A stretch of DNA of 64,000 nt from Ilumatobacteraceae bacterium (GCA_025463305.1 JAOBWK010000012.1:15288-79287); one strand, 5' to 3'. Positions 26,840 to 36,171 are shown, numbered from the stretch's first letter. Numbers and translations are program-made. The notes: generated by a model not told the origin, from the letters alone.

Positions 26840-27427
26840 TCAGCCGCTGCGGTCGAGCGCCACCACGGCAGAGCGGTCGTTCGCCGCGGCTGCCACCGCC
26901 GGCGCGTCGGCGTCGGGCACCCCGACCACCACGTCGGTCGCGGTGACGGCCACGATCACGGCGTGTGCGGCGATGGTGCGACCGTCGGCGAGCACCGCCG
27001 CGGCATCGCCGATGGCGAACAGCGTCGCGTTCGGCACATCGGCGACGTCGACGGCGAGCCATCCGACGGGCAGCAGCGCCGTCGGTCCACCCTCGGCGGC
27101 GATGTCGGTGTGGACCACGATCTCGCCGGCGCCGAGCGCGTGCGTGGCTGCGTCCGTCGGCGCGAGCGTGTCGAGCGCGGATGCCGGCACGAGCGCCAGC
27201 GGGACCTCGCGTCGGCGCGCAGCCGCGGCGATCGGTTCGCCGGCGGACACCGCGCGGGTGGTCATGTAGACCTCTCGCGATCGCCCCCACGCCGACTGCT
27301 CGCGGCGGACACCGGCGAGTGCGGCCGCCACGGACCAGCACACCAGCAGGGCGAGGACGACGACGATCGACCAGTGGATCCAGGGTCGCCTGGCGATCAG
27401 CATTCGTAGTTGCGAGACCCAACGCAT
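26840..27427 (-). CDS. SAF-domain membrane-anchored protein (CpaB/FlgA-like fold)
   Basis: This 195-residue protein has one N-terminal membrane helix (about residues 18-39, IHWSIVVVLALLVCWSV) followed by a SAF-type domain (EVYMTTRAVSAGEPIAA, with LGAGEIVVHTDI). SAF domains occur in CpaB pilus proteins, FlgA and antifreeze/sialic-acid proteins. No pilus genes are present here. AAAGGGGACGGG before the ATG at 27427 is a good ribosome-binding site. It lies after the FmdB-like gene on the same strand. Confidence 0.72.
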   Translation of the reverse strand: MRWVSQLRMLIARRPWIHWSIVVVLALLVCWSVAAALAGVRREQSAWGRSREVYMTTRAVSAGEPIAAAARRREVPLALVPASALDTLAPTDAATHALGAGEIVVHTDIAAEGGPTALLPVGWLAVDVADVPNATLFAIGDAAAVLADGRTIAAHAVIVAVTATDVVVGVPDADAPAVAAAANDRSAVVALDRSG

Positions 27428-27504
27428 CCCGTCCCCTTTCGTGCGCAGCCCGACGGGCGGCGAGGTGGAGGGGGAAGGTTGGGTTGCCGGCATGCGCCGA
27501 CGGG

Positions 27505-27888
27505 TCAATCGGAGCTGGACGCCTTCGCGGGTGCCGGCGTGGCCGGTGCGCTGGACGAGCTGCTCTTCGAGGAGTCGCCCGACGAACCGGAGGAGGACGT
27601 GCTGGAGGACGAGCCGCTGTCCGAGCTGCTCGAGCTCGACGAACCGCTGTCGCCGCCCGAGCCCGAGCTGGCGGGTGCGGTGCTGCTCGAGCTGGACCCG
27701 CCGCGGCTGTCGGTCTTGTAGAAGCCGCCGCCCTTGAAGGTGACGCCGACAGGCAGGAAGACCTTCTTGACGGGCATCGTTGCGCCCGTGCCGGGGTGCA
27801 CCGCCTCGGTCAGGGCGTCGTCGCTGAACGCCTGCTGGACCTCGATGGTCTCGCCGGTCTCGATGAACTTGTAGACATATGTGGGCAT
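27505..27888 (-). CDS. FmdB-like protein without zinc-ribbon cysteines
   Basis: This 127-residue protein begins MPTYVYKF and has VGVTFKGGGFYKTDSR, the two ends of the FmdB regulatory-protein core. The usual CxxC pairs are missing: the whole core has no cysteine, with positions taken by FIETG and HPGTG. It therefore cannot bind zinc in the usual way. The last 60 residues are a low-complexity Ser/Gly/Ala tail. In mycobacteria an FmdB-like gene also sits next to galU. Function unknown. Confidence 0.78.
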   Translation of the reverse strand: MPTYVYKFIETGETIEVQQAFSDDALTEAVHPGTGATMPVKKVFLPVGVTFKGGGFYKTDSRGGSSSSSTAPASSGSGGDSGSSSSSSSDSGSSSSTSSSGSSGDSSKSSSSSAPATPAPAKASSSD

Positions 27889-27962
27889 TGGTGATCGCGC
27901 CTTTGTCATCGCCTTCGGTGGCAAGCACTCGACGTTGGTGAGTGCCAACACTACCGGCTCAC

Positions 27963-27968
27963 TAGGCT
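27963..27968 (+). promoter_or_regulatory. Putative -10 element for galU (near-leaderless)
   Basis: TAGGCT lies 8 bases before the ATG at 27977, with no ribosome-binding site between. Confidence 0.45.
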
Positions 27969-27976
27969 CGCGACCC

Positions 27977-28849
27977 ATGCGAGTCCACACTGCCGTCATC
28001 CCCGCGGCCGGGCTCGGCACGCGCTTCCTGCCCGCCACCAAGGCCGTCCCCAAGGAGCTCCTGCCGATCATCGACGTCCCCGCCCTGCAGCTGGTCATCG
28101 ACGAGGCGGTCGGCGCCGGGATCGACCACATCGTCATCGTCAACAGTCGCAGCAAGCCCTCGATCGAGGCCTACTTCGACGACTCGCCGACGGTGATCGA
28201 GAAGCTGGTGTCGAGCGGACGCGAGGACATGGCCGAGCGGCTGCGGTCGATCGGTCGCGACGTCAGGATCAGCTTCGCCTATCAGGACAACCCCCGGGGA
28301 CTCGGTCACGCCGTCGGCTGCGCCCGTGAGGCGGTCGGTGACGAACCGTTCGCGGTGCTGCTGCCCGACGAGCTGATGGCCACCAGCGACCTGCTCGCGG
28401 CGATGTGCGGCGTGTGCGAGTCCACGGGCGGCAGCGTCGTCGGCCTGAAGCGGGTGCCGATCGACGAGGTCAGCGCGTATGGCGTCATCACGCCGAGCGG
28501 CGAGATCGACGCTGATGGCGTCATCGCGATCTCCGATCTGGTCGAGAAGCCGGCGGCCGCCGACGCGCCGAGCGATCTGATCATCATCGGGCGGTACACG
28601 CTCACGCCCGACGTGTTCGACGCGATCGCTGACCTCCGCCCGGGTGCCGGCGGCGAGCTGCAGCTCACCGATGCTCTCCGCGTCCAGGCCGCCACCCGGC
28701 CGTTCCACGGGGTGCTCCGCGACGTCCGCCGGTTCGACACGGGCAACCCGGTCGGTTGGCTGAGCGCCGTGGTCGAGCTCGGCCTCGAGCACCCGCGCTA
28801 CGGCGTCGGCATCCGTGCCGAGCTCGAGCGCCTGCTCGCACGCGACTGA
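27977..28849 (+). CDS. galU: UTP-glucose-1-phosphate uridylyltransferase
   Basis: The enzyme makes UDP-glucose from UTP and glucose-1-phosphate in the cytoplasm, feeding envelope polysaccharides and glycolipids. The chain is 290 residues. The nucleotide-binding signature AAGLGTRFLPATKAVPKELLPI is at the N-terminus; EKP follows at VEKPAAADAP, and GGELQLTDAL near the C-terminus is characteristic. It is followed within 10 bases by the DNA alkylation repair gene. Confidence 0.95.
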   Translation: MRVHTAVIPAAGLGTRFLPATKAVPKELLPIIDVPALQLVIDEAVGAGIDHIVIVNSRSKPSIEAYFDDSPTVIEKLVSSGREDMAERLRSIGRDVRISFAYQDNPRGLGHAVGCAREAVGDEPFAVLLPDELMATSDLLAAMCGVCESTGGSVVGLKRVPIDEVSAYGVITPSGEIDADGVIAISDLVEKPAAADAPSDLIIIGRYTLTPDVFDAIADLRPGAGGELQLTDALRVQAATRPFHGVLRDVRRFDTGNPVGWLSAVVELGLEHPRYGVGIRAELERLLARD

Positions 28850-28857
28850 CTCGCCCG

Positions 28858-29637
28858 ATGGCTCGCACCGGCCCGGCGGCGTCTGCTGCGGTGATCGCGT
28901 CCGGCATCGCGGCCGATCTCCAGGCGCTCGGCACGCCAGAGCGCGCGGTGTCGGAGCGGACCTACCTGAAAAGTGACCGGATCCACTACGGCACGTCGGT
29001 GCCGCACATGCGCACGGTCTGCAAGCGGTTCCTGCGGCAGGCACCGGACCTCACCCACGACGAGCTGCTCGCGGTCTGCGACGCGCTGTGGGCCTTCGTC
29101 GCGCCGGATGACACCGGCCGCCGCGTGCCCGTGCACGAACGCCGGATGGCCGCGGTAGAGCTGTTCGACCTGCGCACGCGGTTGTTGTCCGCGGCCGATC
29201 TCGACGTGCTCGAGCGGTTGGTGCGCGAGAGCGGCACCTGGGCGCTGGTCGACACGCTCGCCAGTCACGTCGTCGCCACGATCGTGGCCGCGGATCCATC
29301 GGCGCTGGCGGTGCTCGATCGCTGGGTCGTCGATCCGGACTTCTGGATCCGTCGCTCGGCCGTCCTCGGGCTGAGCGTGCTGCTGCGCGAGGGACACGAG
29401 CTGGACCGCTTCTTCGCCTACGCCGACGCACTGCTGCCCGAGCGCGAGTTCTTCGTCCGCAAGGTGCTCGGCTGGGTGGCCCGGGAGACGGCCAAGCGCC
29501 ATCCCGACGACGTGTCCGCGTGGTTGCGCCGCAACATGTCGCGGATGAACGGCGTCACCATCCGCGAGGCCGTCAAGCACCTGCCCGACGGTGCCGCGCT
29601 GCTGGCGACGTGGAAGGCGACGCCGGCTGGGCGCTGA
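28858..29637 (+). CDS. DNA alkylation repair protein (AlkD-like HEAT-repeat)
   Basis: This 259-residue all-helical protein belongs to the AlkD family of DNA glycosylases. The match is seen in YGTSVPHMRTVCKRF near the N-terminus, WALVDTLASHVV in the middle, WIRRSAVLGLSVLLR and the FFVRKVLGWVARETAKRHPDDV region, which are typical HEAT-like repeats binding DNA. It probably removes alkylated bases; some relatives are not glycosylases. It is 8 bases after galU and likely co-transcribed. Confidence 0.88.
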   Translation: MARTGPAASAAVIASGIAADLQALGTPERAVSERTYLKSDRIHYGTSVPHMRTVCKRFLRQAPDLTHDELLAVCDALWAFVAPDDTGRRVPVHERRMAAVELFDLRTRLLSAADLDVLERLVRESGTWALVDTLASHVVATIVAADPSALAVLDRWVVDPDFWIRRSAVLGLSVLLREGHELDRFFAYADALLPEREFFVRKVLGWVARETAKRHPDDVSAWLRRNMSRMNGVTIREAVKHLPDGAALLATWKATPAGR

Positions 29638-29646
29638 GGGCGAGGG

Positions 29647-30306
29647 TCAGGCCACCCGGCGGAACAGCGTCGGGTAGTCGCGCACGAGGCCGTGCTCGTC
29701 GACCTCGAACTCCTGGTGCCATCCCGTCTCGAGCTGCTCGAACCGCCAGCGGTGGGTGTCGACCCGTGTGTAGCGCTGGTGGTCGGGGCGCACGTCGAGC
29801 GTCTCGACGTCGACGTAGGCGACGGTGATGTCGGCCGTGTCGCCCACGCGCAGCGGCAGCCGGCGGATGGGCAGCGTGTTCGTGAACGGGGTGCACGGCA
29901 GATCGAGGTCGACGCAGCCGTCGAGCTCGGGCCGGTGCGCGCCGTTCATCTCGCCCCAGCGCCCGTGCCCGTCGGTGCCGAGCCACAGATCGGGATCGTC
30001 CATGTCGCGGAAGAGCAGGAACTGACGCACGTGCCAGGTCGGCGAGATGCGCAGGATGTAGTGGATCTGCTCGCGGCCGACCATGCCCGATGCCGTCCAC
30101 GCCTCGTTCTCCCAGACGAGCGACAGCACCTCCTCGTTCGTTGCTGACTCGCCGTCGACCGGCGTCTCGTGGGCAGACGACGCCTCGTCACCCGGCGTCT
30201 CGTCGACCGGGACCCAGCGCGCGACGTGACCGTCGGAGGAGAACGGCAGGTATCCGTGCAGGTGTCCTTGCTGCTGTCCGTTGGGTGGGGCGTCCTCGTC
30301 GGCCAT
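29647..30306 (-). CDS. Putative glycolipid-binding domain protein
   Basis: This 219-residue protein matches the family annotated as putative glycolipid-binding. The C-terminal pattern is the basis: GCVDLDLPCTPFTNTLPIRR, then QRYTRVDTHRWRFEQ, and HGLVRDYPTLFRRV at the end. No signal peptide is visible, so it is probably cytoplasmic. The first 50 residues are acidic and variable. The biochemical role of the family is uncertain. It is divergent from moeA. Confidence 0.8.
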   Translation of the reverse strand: MADEDAPPNGQQQGHLHGYLPFSSDGHVARWVPVDETPGDEASSAHETPVDGESATNEEVLSLVWENEAWTASGMVGREQIHYILRISPTWHVRQFLLFRDMDDPDLWLGTDGHGRWGEMNGAHRPELDGCVDLDLPCTPFTNTLPIRRLPLRVGDTADITVAYVDVETLDVRPDHQRYTRVDTHRWRFEQLETGWHQEFEVDEHGLVRDYPTLFRRVA

Positions 30307-30345
30307 GCCTCCATTCTCGCAGCGCAATCGCCGGATGAGCACCGG

Positions 30346-30351
30346 TACGGT
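30346..30351 (+). promoter_or_regulatory. Putative -10 element for moeA/glp (leaderless)
   Basis: TACGGT ends 6 bases before the ATG at 30358. The spacing and lack of a ribosome-binding site suggest a leaderless mRNA. Confidence 0.5.
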
Positions 30352-30357
30352 GCTGCT

Positions 30358-31593
30358 ATGGACCGGTTGAGCACGTCGATCTTCGAAGCCCGCGAGCTGG
30401 TGCTCGCCGAGTGCCGGCCGCTCCCGGCCACCACCGTCGACCTGGCCGACGCGATCGGCTGCGTGCTCGCCACCGACATCGTCGCGGCCGAGAACGTGCC
30501 GCCGTTCGCCAACAGTGCGCTCGACGGCTATGCCGTGCTCGCCGCCGATGTCGCGGTGGTGCCGGTCGACCTGCCGGTGGTCGCCGAGATCGCGGCCGGC
30601 GCGGTGGCCGACCATCCGCTGCAGCCCGGCGAGGCGATGCGGATCATGACCGGCGCCCCGGTGCCGGTCGGTGCCGATGCGATCGTCCTCGTCGAGCGCA
30701 CCGAGCGGCTCGACGGTGGTGAGCGGGTTCGCATCCACGAGACCGTGCGACCAGGTCAGGCCGTGCGCGGCGCCGGCGACGACATCGCCGCCGGCACCAC
30801 CGTGTTCACCGCTGGCGACGTGGTGCGGCCGGCGGTCGCCGGTGTGCTCGCCAGCGTCAACGTGCGCGCCGTCCCAGTGTTCCCGCGAGCGCATGTTGCC
30901 GTGCTGTCCACCGGCGACGAGCTCATCGACGACGGGGGCCCGCTCGGCCCGGGCCAGATCCGCGAGAGCAACAAGACGATGCTGGTCGCCCTCGTCGCCG
31001 AGTGCGGCGCCGTGCCCGTCGACCTCGGTGTCATCCGAGACGACGAAGCCGCGCTCGAGGGCGTGCTGCGCGAGGCCGCGGAGACGTGCGACGTGATCAT
31101 CACCAGCGGCGGCGTCAGCATGGGCGACTACGACGTGGTCAAGGCGGTCCTCTCGCGCATCGCCGAGATGCAATGGCTGGAGATCGCGATCAAGCCGGCC
31201 AAGCCCTTCGCGTTCGGGCGGTTGCGCAACTCGAGCGGCCACGACATCCCGGTGCTCGGCCTGCCCGGCAACCCGGTGTCGTCGCTCGTCAGCTTCGAGC
31301 TCCTCGCCCGCCCCGCGCTTCGCCAGATGATGGGCCACACCGGCTCGTTGCTCCGCCAGGCCGTGCTCGCGGTGGCCGACGCGGATCTGCGCCGCACGGT
31401 CGACGGCAAAGTGCACTACCAGCGGGTCCACGGGGCGTTCGGCGACGACGGCCGCTACCACGTCAGCGCCGGCGGTCCGCAGGGCAGCCACCAGCTGGCG
31501 GCCTCCGCGGTGGCGTCGGCGCTCGCCGAGCTGCCCGACGGCGACGGTGTGCGCGCAGGTGACGACGTGCTCGTGTACCTGCTCTCGAGCTGA
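30358..31593 (+). CDS. moeA: Molybdopterin molybdotransferase / gephyrin-like protein
   Basis: This 411-residue protein has the full MoeA/gephyrin-E domain order. Visible motifs are PPFANSALDGYAV near the N-terminus, IMTGAPVPVGAD, VLSTGDELID, GQIRESNKTML and TSGGVSMGDYDVVK, the molybdopterin-binding loop. MoeA inserts molybdate into adenylated molybdopterin. In corynebacteria the paralogue Glp lies next to the membrane receptor GlpR and binds FtsZ. Here moaA and moaC are in the same cluster and a GlpR-like gene follows, so the gene could serve Mo-cofactor synthesis, division, or both. It is probably leaderless. Confidence 0.92.
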   Translation: MDRLSTSIFEARELVLAECRPLPATTVDLADAIGCVLATDIVAAENVPPFANSALDGYAVLAADVAVVPVDLPVVAEIAAGAVADHPLQPGEAMRIMTGAPVPVGADAIVLVERTERLDGGERVRIHETVRPGQAVRGAGDDIAAGTTVFTAGDVVRPAVAGVLASVNVRAVPVFPRAHVAVLSTGDELIDDGGPLGPGQIRESNKTMLVALVAECGAVPVDLGVIRDDEAALEGVLREAAETCDVIITSGGVSMGDYDVVKAVLSRIAEMQWLEIAIKPAKPFAFGRLRNSSGHDIPVLGLPGNPVSSLVSFELLARPALRQMMGHTGSLLRQAVLAVADADLRRTVDGKVHYQRVHGAFGDDGRYHVSAGGPQGSHQLAASAVASALAELPDGDGVRAGDDVLVYLLSS

Positions 31594-31599
31594 GCGGCG

Positions 31600-31605
31600 T
31601 AGCCT
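31600..31605 (+). promoter_or_regulatory. Putative -10 element for moaA (leaderless)
   Basis: TAGCCT lies 6 bases before the ATG at 31612, within the 18-base moeA-moaA gap. Independent transcription of moaA is therefore possible. Confidence 0.45.
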
Positions 31606-31611
31606 GACCAG

Positions 31612-32631
<1,020 letters not shown>

Positions 32632-32633
32632 GC

Positions 32634-33641
32634 GTGCGCCGTGCCGGTCGGACGATGCTGTTCACCGGCGTCGTCGCGGTGTGCGGGGGCATGGTGGCGG
32701 CGTTCGCGGCACCTGCCATCGGGCCGATCGTCGCTGGCGCCGACGTGAGCAAGCAGGCCGAGCGCATCACGCCGCCCACGTCGGCGCCCGCCAACGGCAC
32801 GTCACCGACCATCGGCGGCTGCTCGGTCTTCCCCGCCGACAACGCGTGGAACGAGCGGGTCGACACGCTGCCGCTGCGCGCCGGGTCGGCCGCCACCATC
32901 GCTCGGCTGGGCGGCAAGCTGCACCCGGACTTCGGTGAGAACCCGGACTACGGCATCCCGTACGTCGTCGTCCCCGCGTCGCAGCCGGGTGTGCCGATCA
33001 CGTTCCGCGACGACGGCGCCGCCGAGAGCGATCCGGGGCCGTACCCGATCCCAGCGGACGCGCCGGTCGAGGGCGGCGGCGTCGGCGATGCCCACGTGCT
33101 CGTCCTGCAGCAGGGCGCCTGCAAGCTCTTCGAGCTCGACGAGGGTGTACGCAGCGGCGCCGGCTGGACGGCCAGCTGGGGCGCGGAGTTCGACCTCGGC
33201 TCGAACGCGTTGCGGCCCGACGGTTGGACGAGTGCCGACGCCGCCGGTCTGCCAATCCTGCCCGGCCTGGTGCGCTACGACGAGGTCGCCGCTGGTGAGA
33301 TCGATCACGCCATCCGCGTCACGTTCTCGCAGACCCAGCGGGGTTACATCTCGCCGGCCACGCACTATGCCTCCAGCCACACCGACACCGATCTGCCGCC
33401 GATGGGCCTGCGGATGCGCCTGCGCGGCGACTACGACCTCAGTGGCCTCCACGGTCAGGCGCTCGTGATCGCCACCGCGCTGAAGCGGTACGGGTTCATC
33501 GTCGCCGACAACGGCAGCAACTGGTACTTCCAGGGGGCACCGAACCCGGGCTGGAACGACGACGATCTGAACCAGCTGAAGTCGATCCCCGGCAGCGCGT
33601 TCGAGGTCGTCGACACGGGTCCGACGCACACCCCCGGCTGA
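32634..33641 (+). CDS. Conserved secreted protein of unknown function
   Basis: This protein of 335 residues starts with GTG two bases after the moaA stop. It has a signal sequence or N-terminal anchor (TMLFTGVVAVCGGMVAAFAA). The mature part begins GCSVFPADNAWNERVDTLPL and ends GSAFEVVDTGP, with RYGFIVADNGSNWYFQG and WTSADAAGLPILPGLVRYDE inside. I know this pattern from a widespread family of uncharacterised secreted proteins but have no name for it. Two cysteines (GGCSVF and QGACKLF) could pair. Its position between moaA and moaC is odd. Confidence 0.75.
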   Translation: MRRAGRTMLFTGVVAVCGGMVAAFAAPAIGPIVAGADVSKQAERITPPTSAPANGTSPTIGGCSVFPADNAWNERVDTLPLRAGSAATIARLGGKLHPDFGENPDYGIPYVVVPASQPGVPITFRDDGAAESDPGPYPIPADAPVEGGGVGDAHVLVLQQGACKLFELDEGVRSGAGWTASWGAEFDLGSNALRPDGWTSADAAGLPILPGLVRYDEVAAGEIDHAIRVTFSQTQRGYISPATHYASSHTDTDLPPMGLRMRLRGDYDLSGLHGQALVIATALKRYGFIVADNGSNWYFQGAPNPGWNDDDLNQLKSIPGSAFEVVDTGPTHTPG

Positions 33642-33699
33642 CGCGAAGCGACAGGGTGCGCGCGTGGGGGCGCGGTCGATCACTACGCTGTCCAACCGG

Positions 33700-34215
33700 A
33701 TGTCAGATCTCTCGTTCACCCACCTCGACCCACTGGGTCGGGCCCGCATGGTCGATGTCACTCCCAAGGAGCCGACGCACCGCCGGGCCGTGGCCCGATG
33801 CATCGTGAAGATGCAGCCGGAGACCACCGCAGCCGTCGCCAACCGCGAGGTCAAGAAGGGCGACGTGCTCGCCGTTGCCCGCGTGGCGGGCATCCAGGCG
33901 GCCAAGCGCACCTCCGACGTGATCCCGCTGTGCCACCCGCTGCTCGTCGGCTCGGTGTCGATCAACTTCGAGATCGGCGACGATCACATCGCGGTCGAGG
34001 CCCAGGTCGACACGGTCGATCGCACCGGCGTCGAGATGGAGGCGCTGCACGCCTGCTCGGTGGCCGCGCTGACGATCTACGACATGTGCAAGTCGGCCGA
34101 CCGCGGCATGGTGATCGGCGAACTGGCCTTGTGGGAGAAGACCGGCGGCCGATCTGGGACGTACCGGAGAGGCGGCGACGTTGCTGCGACGGTGCCGAAT
34201 GTTGTACAATCGTAA
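33700..34215 (+). CDS. moaC: Cyclic pyranopterin monophosphate synthase
   Basis: The enzyme completes cPMP formation with MoaA. The 171 residues carry MVDVTPKEPTHRRAVA, the VIPLCHPLLVGSVSINF loop, the MEALHACSVAALTIYDMCKSAD segment with catalytic residues, and KTGGRSG near the end, all conserved in MoaC. The ATG at 33700 follows TACGCT by ten bases. The upstream open frame to 33664 adds a short non-conserved tail and was not used. The stop lies inside a palindrome (34211-34225). Confidence 0.95.
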   Translation: MSDLSFTHLDPLGRARMVDVTPKEPTHRRAVARCIVKMQPETTAAVANREVKKGDVLAVARVAGIQAAKRTSDVIPLCHPLLVGSVSINFEIGDDHIAVEAQVDTVDRTGVEMEALHACSVAALTIYDMCKSADRGMVIGELALWEKTGGRSGTYRRGGDVAATVPNVVQS

Positions 34216-34225
34216 TGTTATTACG
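34202..34225. promoter_or_regulatory. Two adjacent palindromes upstream of glpR
   Basis: TTGTACAA (34202-34209) is a perfect palindrome, followed by CGTAAT-GTT-ATTACG (34211-34225), a 6-bp inverted repeat with a 3-base centre. Both lie at the moaC 3' end in a locally AT-rich patch, about 90 bases before the GTG of the membrane protein gene. They could be an operator, a promoter region, or chance. Confidence 0.3.
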
Positions 34226-34312
34226 AACCCGTAACCATCCCGCCAGGGGTTCCGGGTGCCGCAATGCCCTCCTCATCATGACCGACTCCTCTCACACGAC
34301 AAGCGGTGAACA

Positions 34313-34948
34313 GTGACCAAGATTGTTCTTCTCGCCGTGGCTGCCGCTTGGGCAGCCGTGCTCCTTCCTCCCTTGTTGCGCAACCGCAGCGAGAACCGGC
34401 CCGGGAGCTCGGTGTCCGATTTCAACCGGCAGCTGTCCAGCCTGCAGCGGTCGGTTCCCACCCGGGGCATGACCCCGATGCGCTCGATGGCCCGCCCGCT
34501 GGCCCAATCGCCTCTCGCCCGGCCCGCCGCCGGCGGCCGTCCGGGTCAGATGCATCGCGGTCTCTCCGTGGCATCCAACCAGCACCGCGAACAGGCCACG
34601 GTGGAGCGCGCCCATCGGGTCCACGGCGAGCCCCGTGACGCCGGCCAGCGGCTGCACGAAGTGGCCCACGACAACGCTCCGGCCGCCCACCGACAGGCGA
34701 TGGTGCACCGCAACATGTCGAGCCGCCAGATCGTCCGCCGCCGTCGCACCAACATCGTGTTCTTCCTCCTGATGCTGACGGCCGCAACGCTGTTCCTCGC
34801 CGCCACCACCCACGCCAGCGCGATGATGTACGCCTTCGCACTGTCGTTCCTGTCGCTGTGCGGCTACTGCTACAAGCTCGTCCAGGTCCGCCAGATCGAG
34901 CAGCACAGCATGCAGCAGGCCGACAACACCTGGTTCCGCGCCGCCTGA
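34313..34948 (+). CDS. glpR: GlpR/SepX-like divisome membrane protein
   Basis: This 211-residue protein starts with GTG. The N-terminal helix runs into AAWAAVLLPPLLRNRSE and SVSDFNRQLSSLQRS, which match the start of the SepX/GlpR division proteins of Streptomyces and Corynebacterium. A basic, Gln/His/Ala-rich linker follows, then RRRRTN and two hydrophobic segments (NIVFFLLMLTAATLFLAA and MMYAFALSFLSLCGYCY). Known GlpR is the membrane receptor of the gephyrin-like protein Glp, and the moeA/glp gene lies in the same cluster. The assignment rests on the N-terminus and gene order. Confidence 0.72.
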   Translation: MTKIVLLAVAAAWAAVLLPPLLRNRSENRPGSSVSDFNRQLSSLQRSVPTRGMTPMRSMARPLAQSPLARPAAGGRPGQMHRGLSVASNQHREQATVERAHRVHGEPRDAGQRLHEVAHDNAPAAHRQAMVHRNMSSRQIVRRRRTNIVFFLLMLTAATLFLAATTHASAMMYAFALSFLSLCGYCYKLVQVRQIEQHSMQQADNTWFRAA

Positions 34949-35003
34949 GATTTCACGTCCGGTATGGCGGTGGCCCACCGCTAGGCTGGCGACCGCATTC
35001 CTC

Positions 35004-35076
35004 GGGGGTGTAGCTCAGTTGGTAGAGCGCGACTATCGCACAGTCGAGGCCAGGGGTTCGATTCCCCTCACCTCCA
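35004..35076 (+). tRNA. tRNA-Ala(CGC)
   Basis: The 73-base cloverleaf is complete: acceptor GGGGGTG/CACCTCC, D-stem GCTC/GAGC, anticodon stem CGACT/AGTCG around the loop ATCGCAC, T-stem AGGGG/CCCCT with loop TTCGATT, and discriminator A. The anticodon is CGC, reading GCG (Ala). The acceptor keeps the G3-U70 wobble pair that marks tRNA-Ala. The CCA end is not encoded. Confidence 0.96.
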
Positions 35077-35094
35077 CCCGAAGCCAATCGCACG

Positions 35095-35121
35095 AACGCC
35101 CTCCCTCACCGGGAGGGCGTT
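35095..35121. terminator. Intrinsic-type terminator after tRNA-Ala
   Basis: AACGCCCTCCC and GGGAGGGCGTT form a perfect 11-bp stem around TCACC, 18 bases after the tRNA, followed by TGTCGTT. It lies between the tRNA and the convergent M23 gene and could serve both strands. Confidence 0.75.
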
Positions 35122-35173
35122 GTCGTTGGCAGGCTGGGCCGTGAAGTCCGCCGGCCGCGCGACCCTCCGCAGA

Positions 35174-36055
35174 TCAGCGACGGTCGAGGGTGCAGCCGGT
35201 GGGGATCGTGAGCAGCGGGACCGGATCGGTGGCCGAGTTCTTCTGGCCGTTCGGATGGATCTCGAAGTGCAGGTGGTAGTTGCCCGGGCCGGCATCGCCC
35301 GTGTCGCCGACGTAGCCGAGCAGCTGACCGCGGGTGACCACCGAGCCGACGTGCAGCCCGGGGGCGAACCGTGACAGGTGGGCGTAGAAGTAGTACGGCT
35401 TCACGGTGCCACCCGTGCCGGTGCCCGCCAGCGCGGTGAGGCCCCACGCGTTGCCGGAGAGCGTGACCGCTGTGGCGCCCGTGCCGTTGTCGATGGTCTG
35501 GTTGGTCAGCGTGCCGTCGACGACTGCGTAGACCTCCTGGTTCGGCGTGGCGCCGATGGTGTCCCACTTGTAGTAGCCGAGGATGTCCGTGCCCTCGTGG
35601 GTGCGACCGCCGCCTCGCGGATCGCCGTAGTTGTTGAGCATCTCGCAGGCCGGCTTCTGGGGCACGCACGGAGAGATCGGGGTCACCTGCATCGGGAAGA
35701 ACAGGCCGTTGCCCGGCACGGTGGTGGTGCCGGTGGTCGTGGTGCTCGTCGCACCCGATGTCGGCACCGTCGTGGTGGTGCTCGAGGACGTGGTGGTCGA
35801 CGACGCGGTCGTGGTGGTGGCGCCGGGGACCGTGGTGGTGCTGGCTGCGGCACAGTTGCCGAGCGAGATCGTGGTGGTGGTCACGGCCAGGCGAGCCGCC
35901 TGGGCGACGGCCTGGGCCGGGACATTGATGCCGTCGCTGGAGACGTCGGCCGCGGCCGGGCCGGCGACGGCGAACAGGCCGAGCGTGGTGACGCCACCGA
36001 GCGCGACGACGGTGCACCGGGTGTTCCACCTGCGCTGGCCTTGTGTTCGACGCAT
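35174..36055 (-). CDS. Secreted M23-family (LytM-like) peptidase, copy 1
   Basis: This 293-residue protein has a signal peptide (TVVALGGVTTLGLFAVAGPAAA), a long Thr/Ser-rich stretch (about residues 55-115), and a C-terminal M23 domain. The domain has RTHEGTD, with the first His and Asp zinc ligands, and NYHLHFE with HxH, so the zinc site is complete. M23 enzymes cut peptidoglycan cross-bridges, and some regulate amidases. Two cysteines (PCVPQKPAC) precede the domain. I chose the ATG at 36055 because the signal peptide begins there. A shorter paralogue lies at 39136. Confidence 0.85.
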   Translation of the reverse strand: MRRTQGQRRWNTRCTVVALGGVTTLGLFAVAGPAAADVSSDGINVPAQAVAQAARLAVTTTTISLGNCAAASTTTVPGATTTTASSTTTSSSTTTTVPTSGATSTTTTGTTTVPGNGLFFPMQVTPISPCVPQKPACEMLNNYGDPRGGGRTHEGTDILGYYKWDTIGATPNQEVYAVVDGTLTNQTIDNGTGATAVTLSGNAWGLTALAGTGTGGTVKPYYFYAHLSRFAPGLHVGSVVTRGQLLGYVGDTGDAGPGNYHLHFEIHPNGQKNSATDPVPLLTIPTGCTLDRR

Positions 36056-36171
36056 GGCACAGCTCCTCGTCCCATCGACACGCCGCCTGCAGGCCGCCAC
36101 GATAGTGGCGGCTCCCGGCGTTCTCCATTCGGCCCGCCCGCGACGTCGGGTGCCCTACGGTCGGGTCCGAC

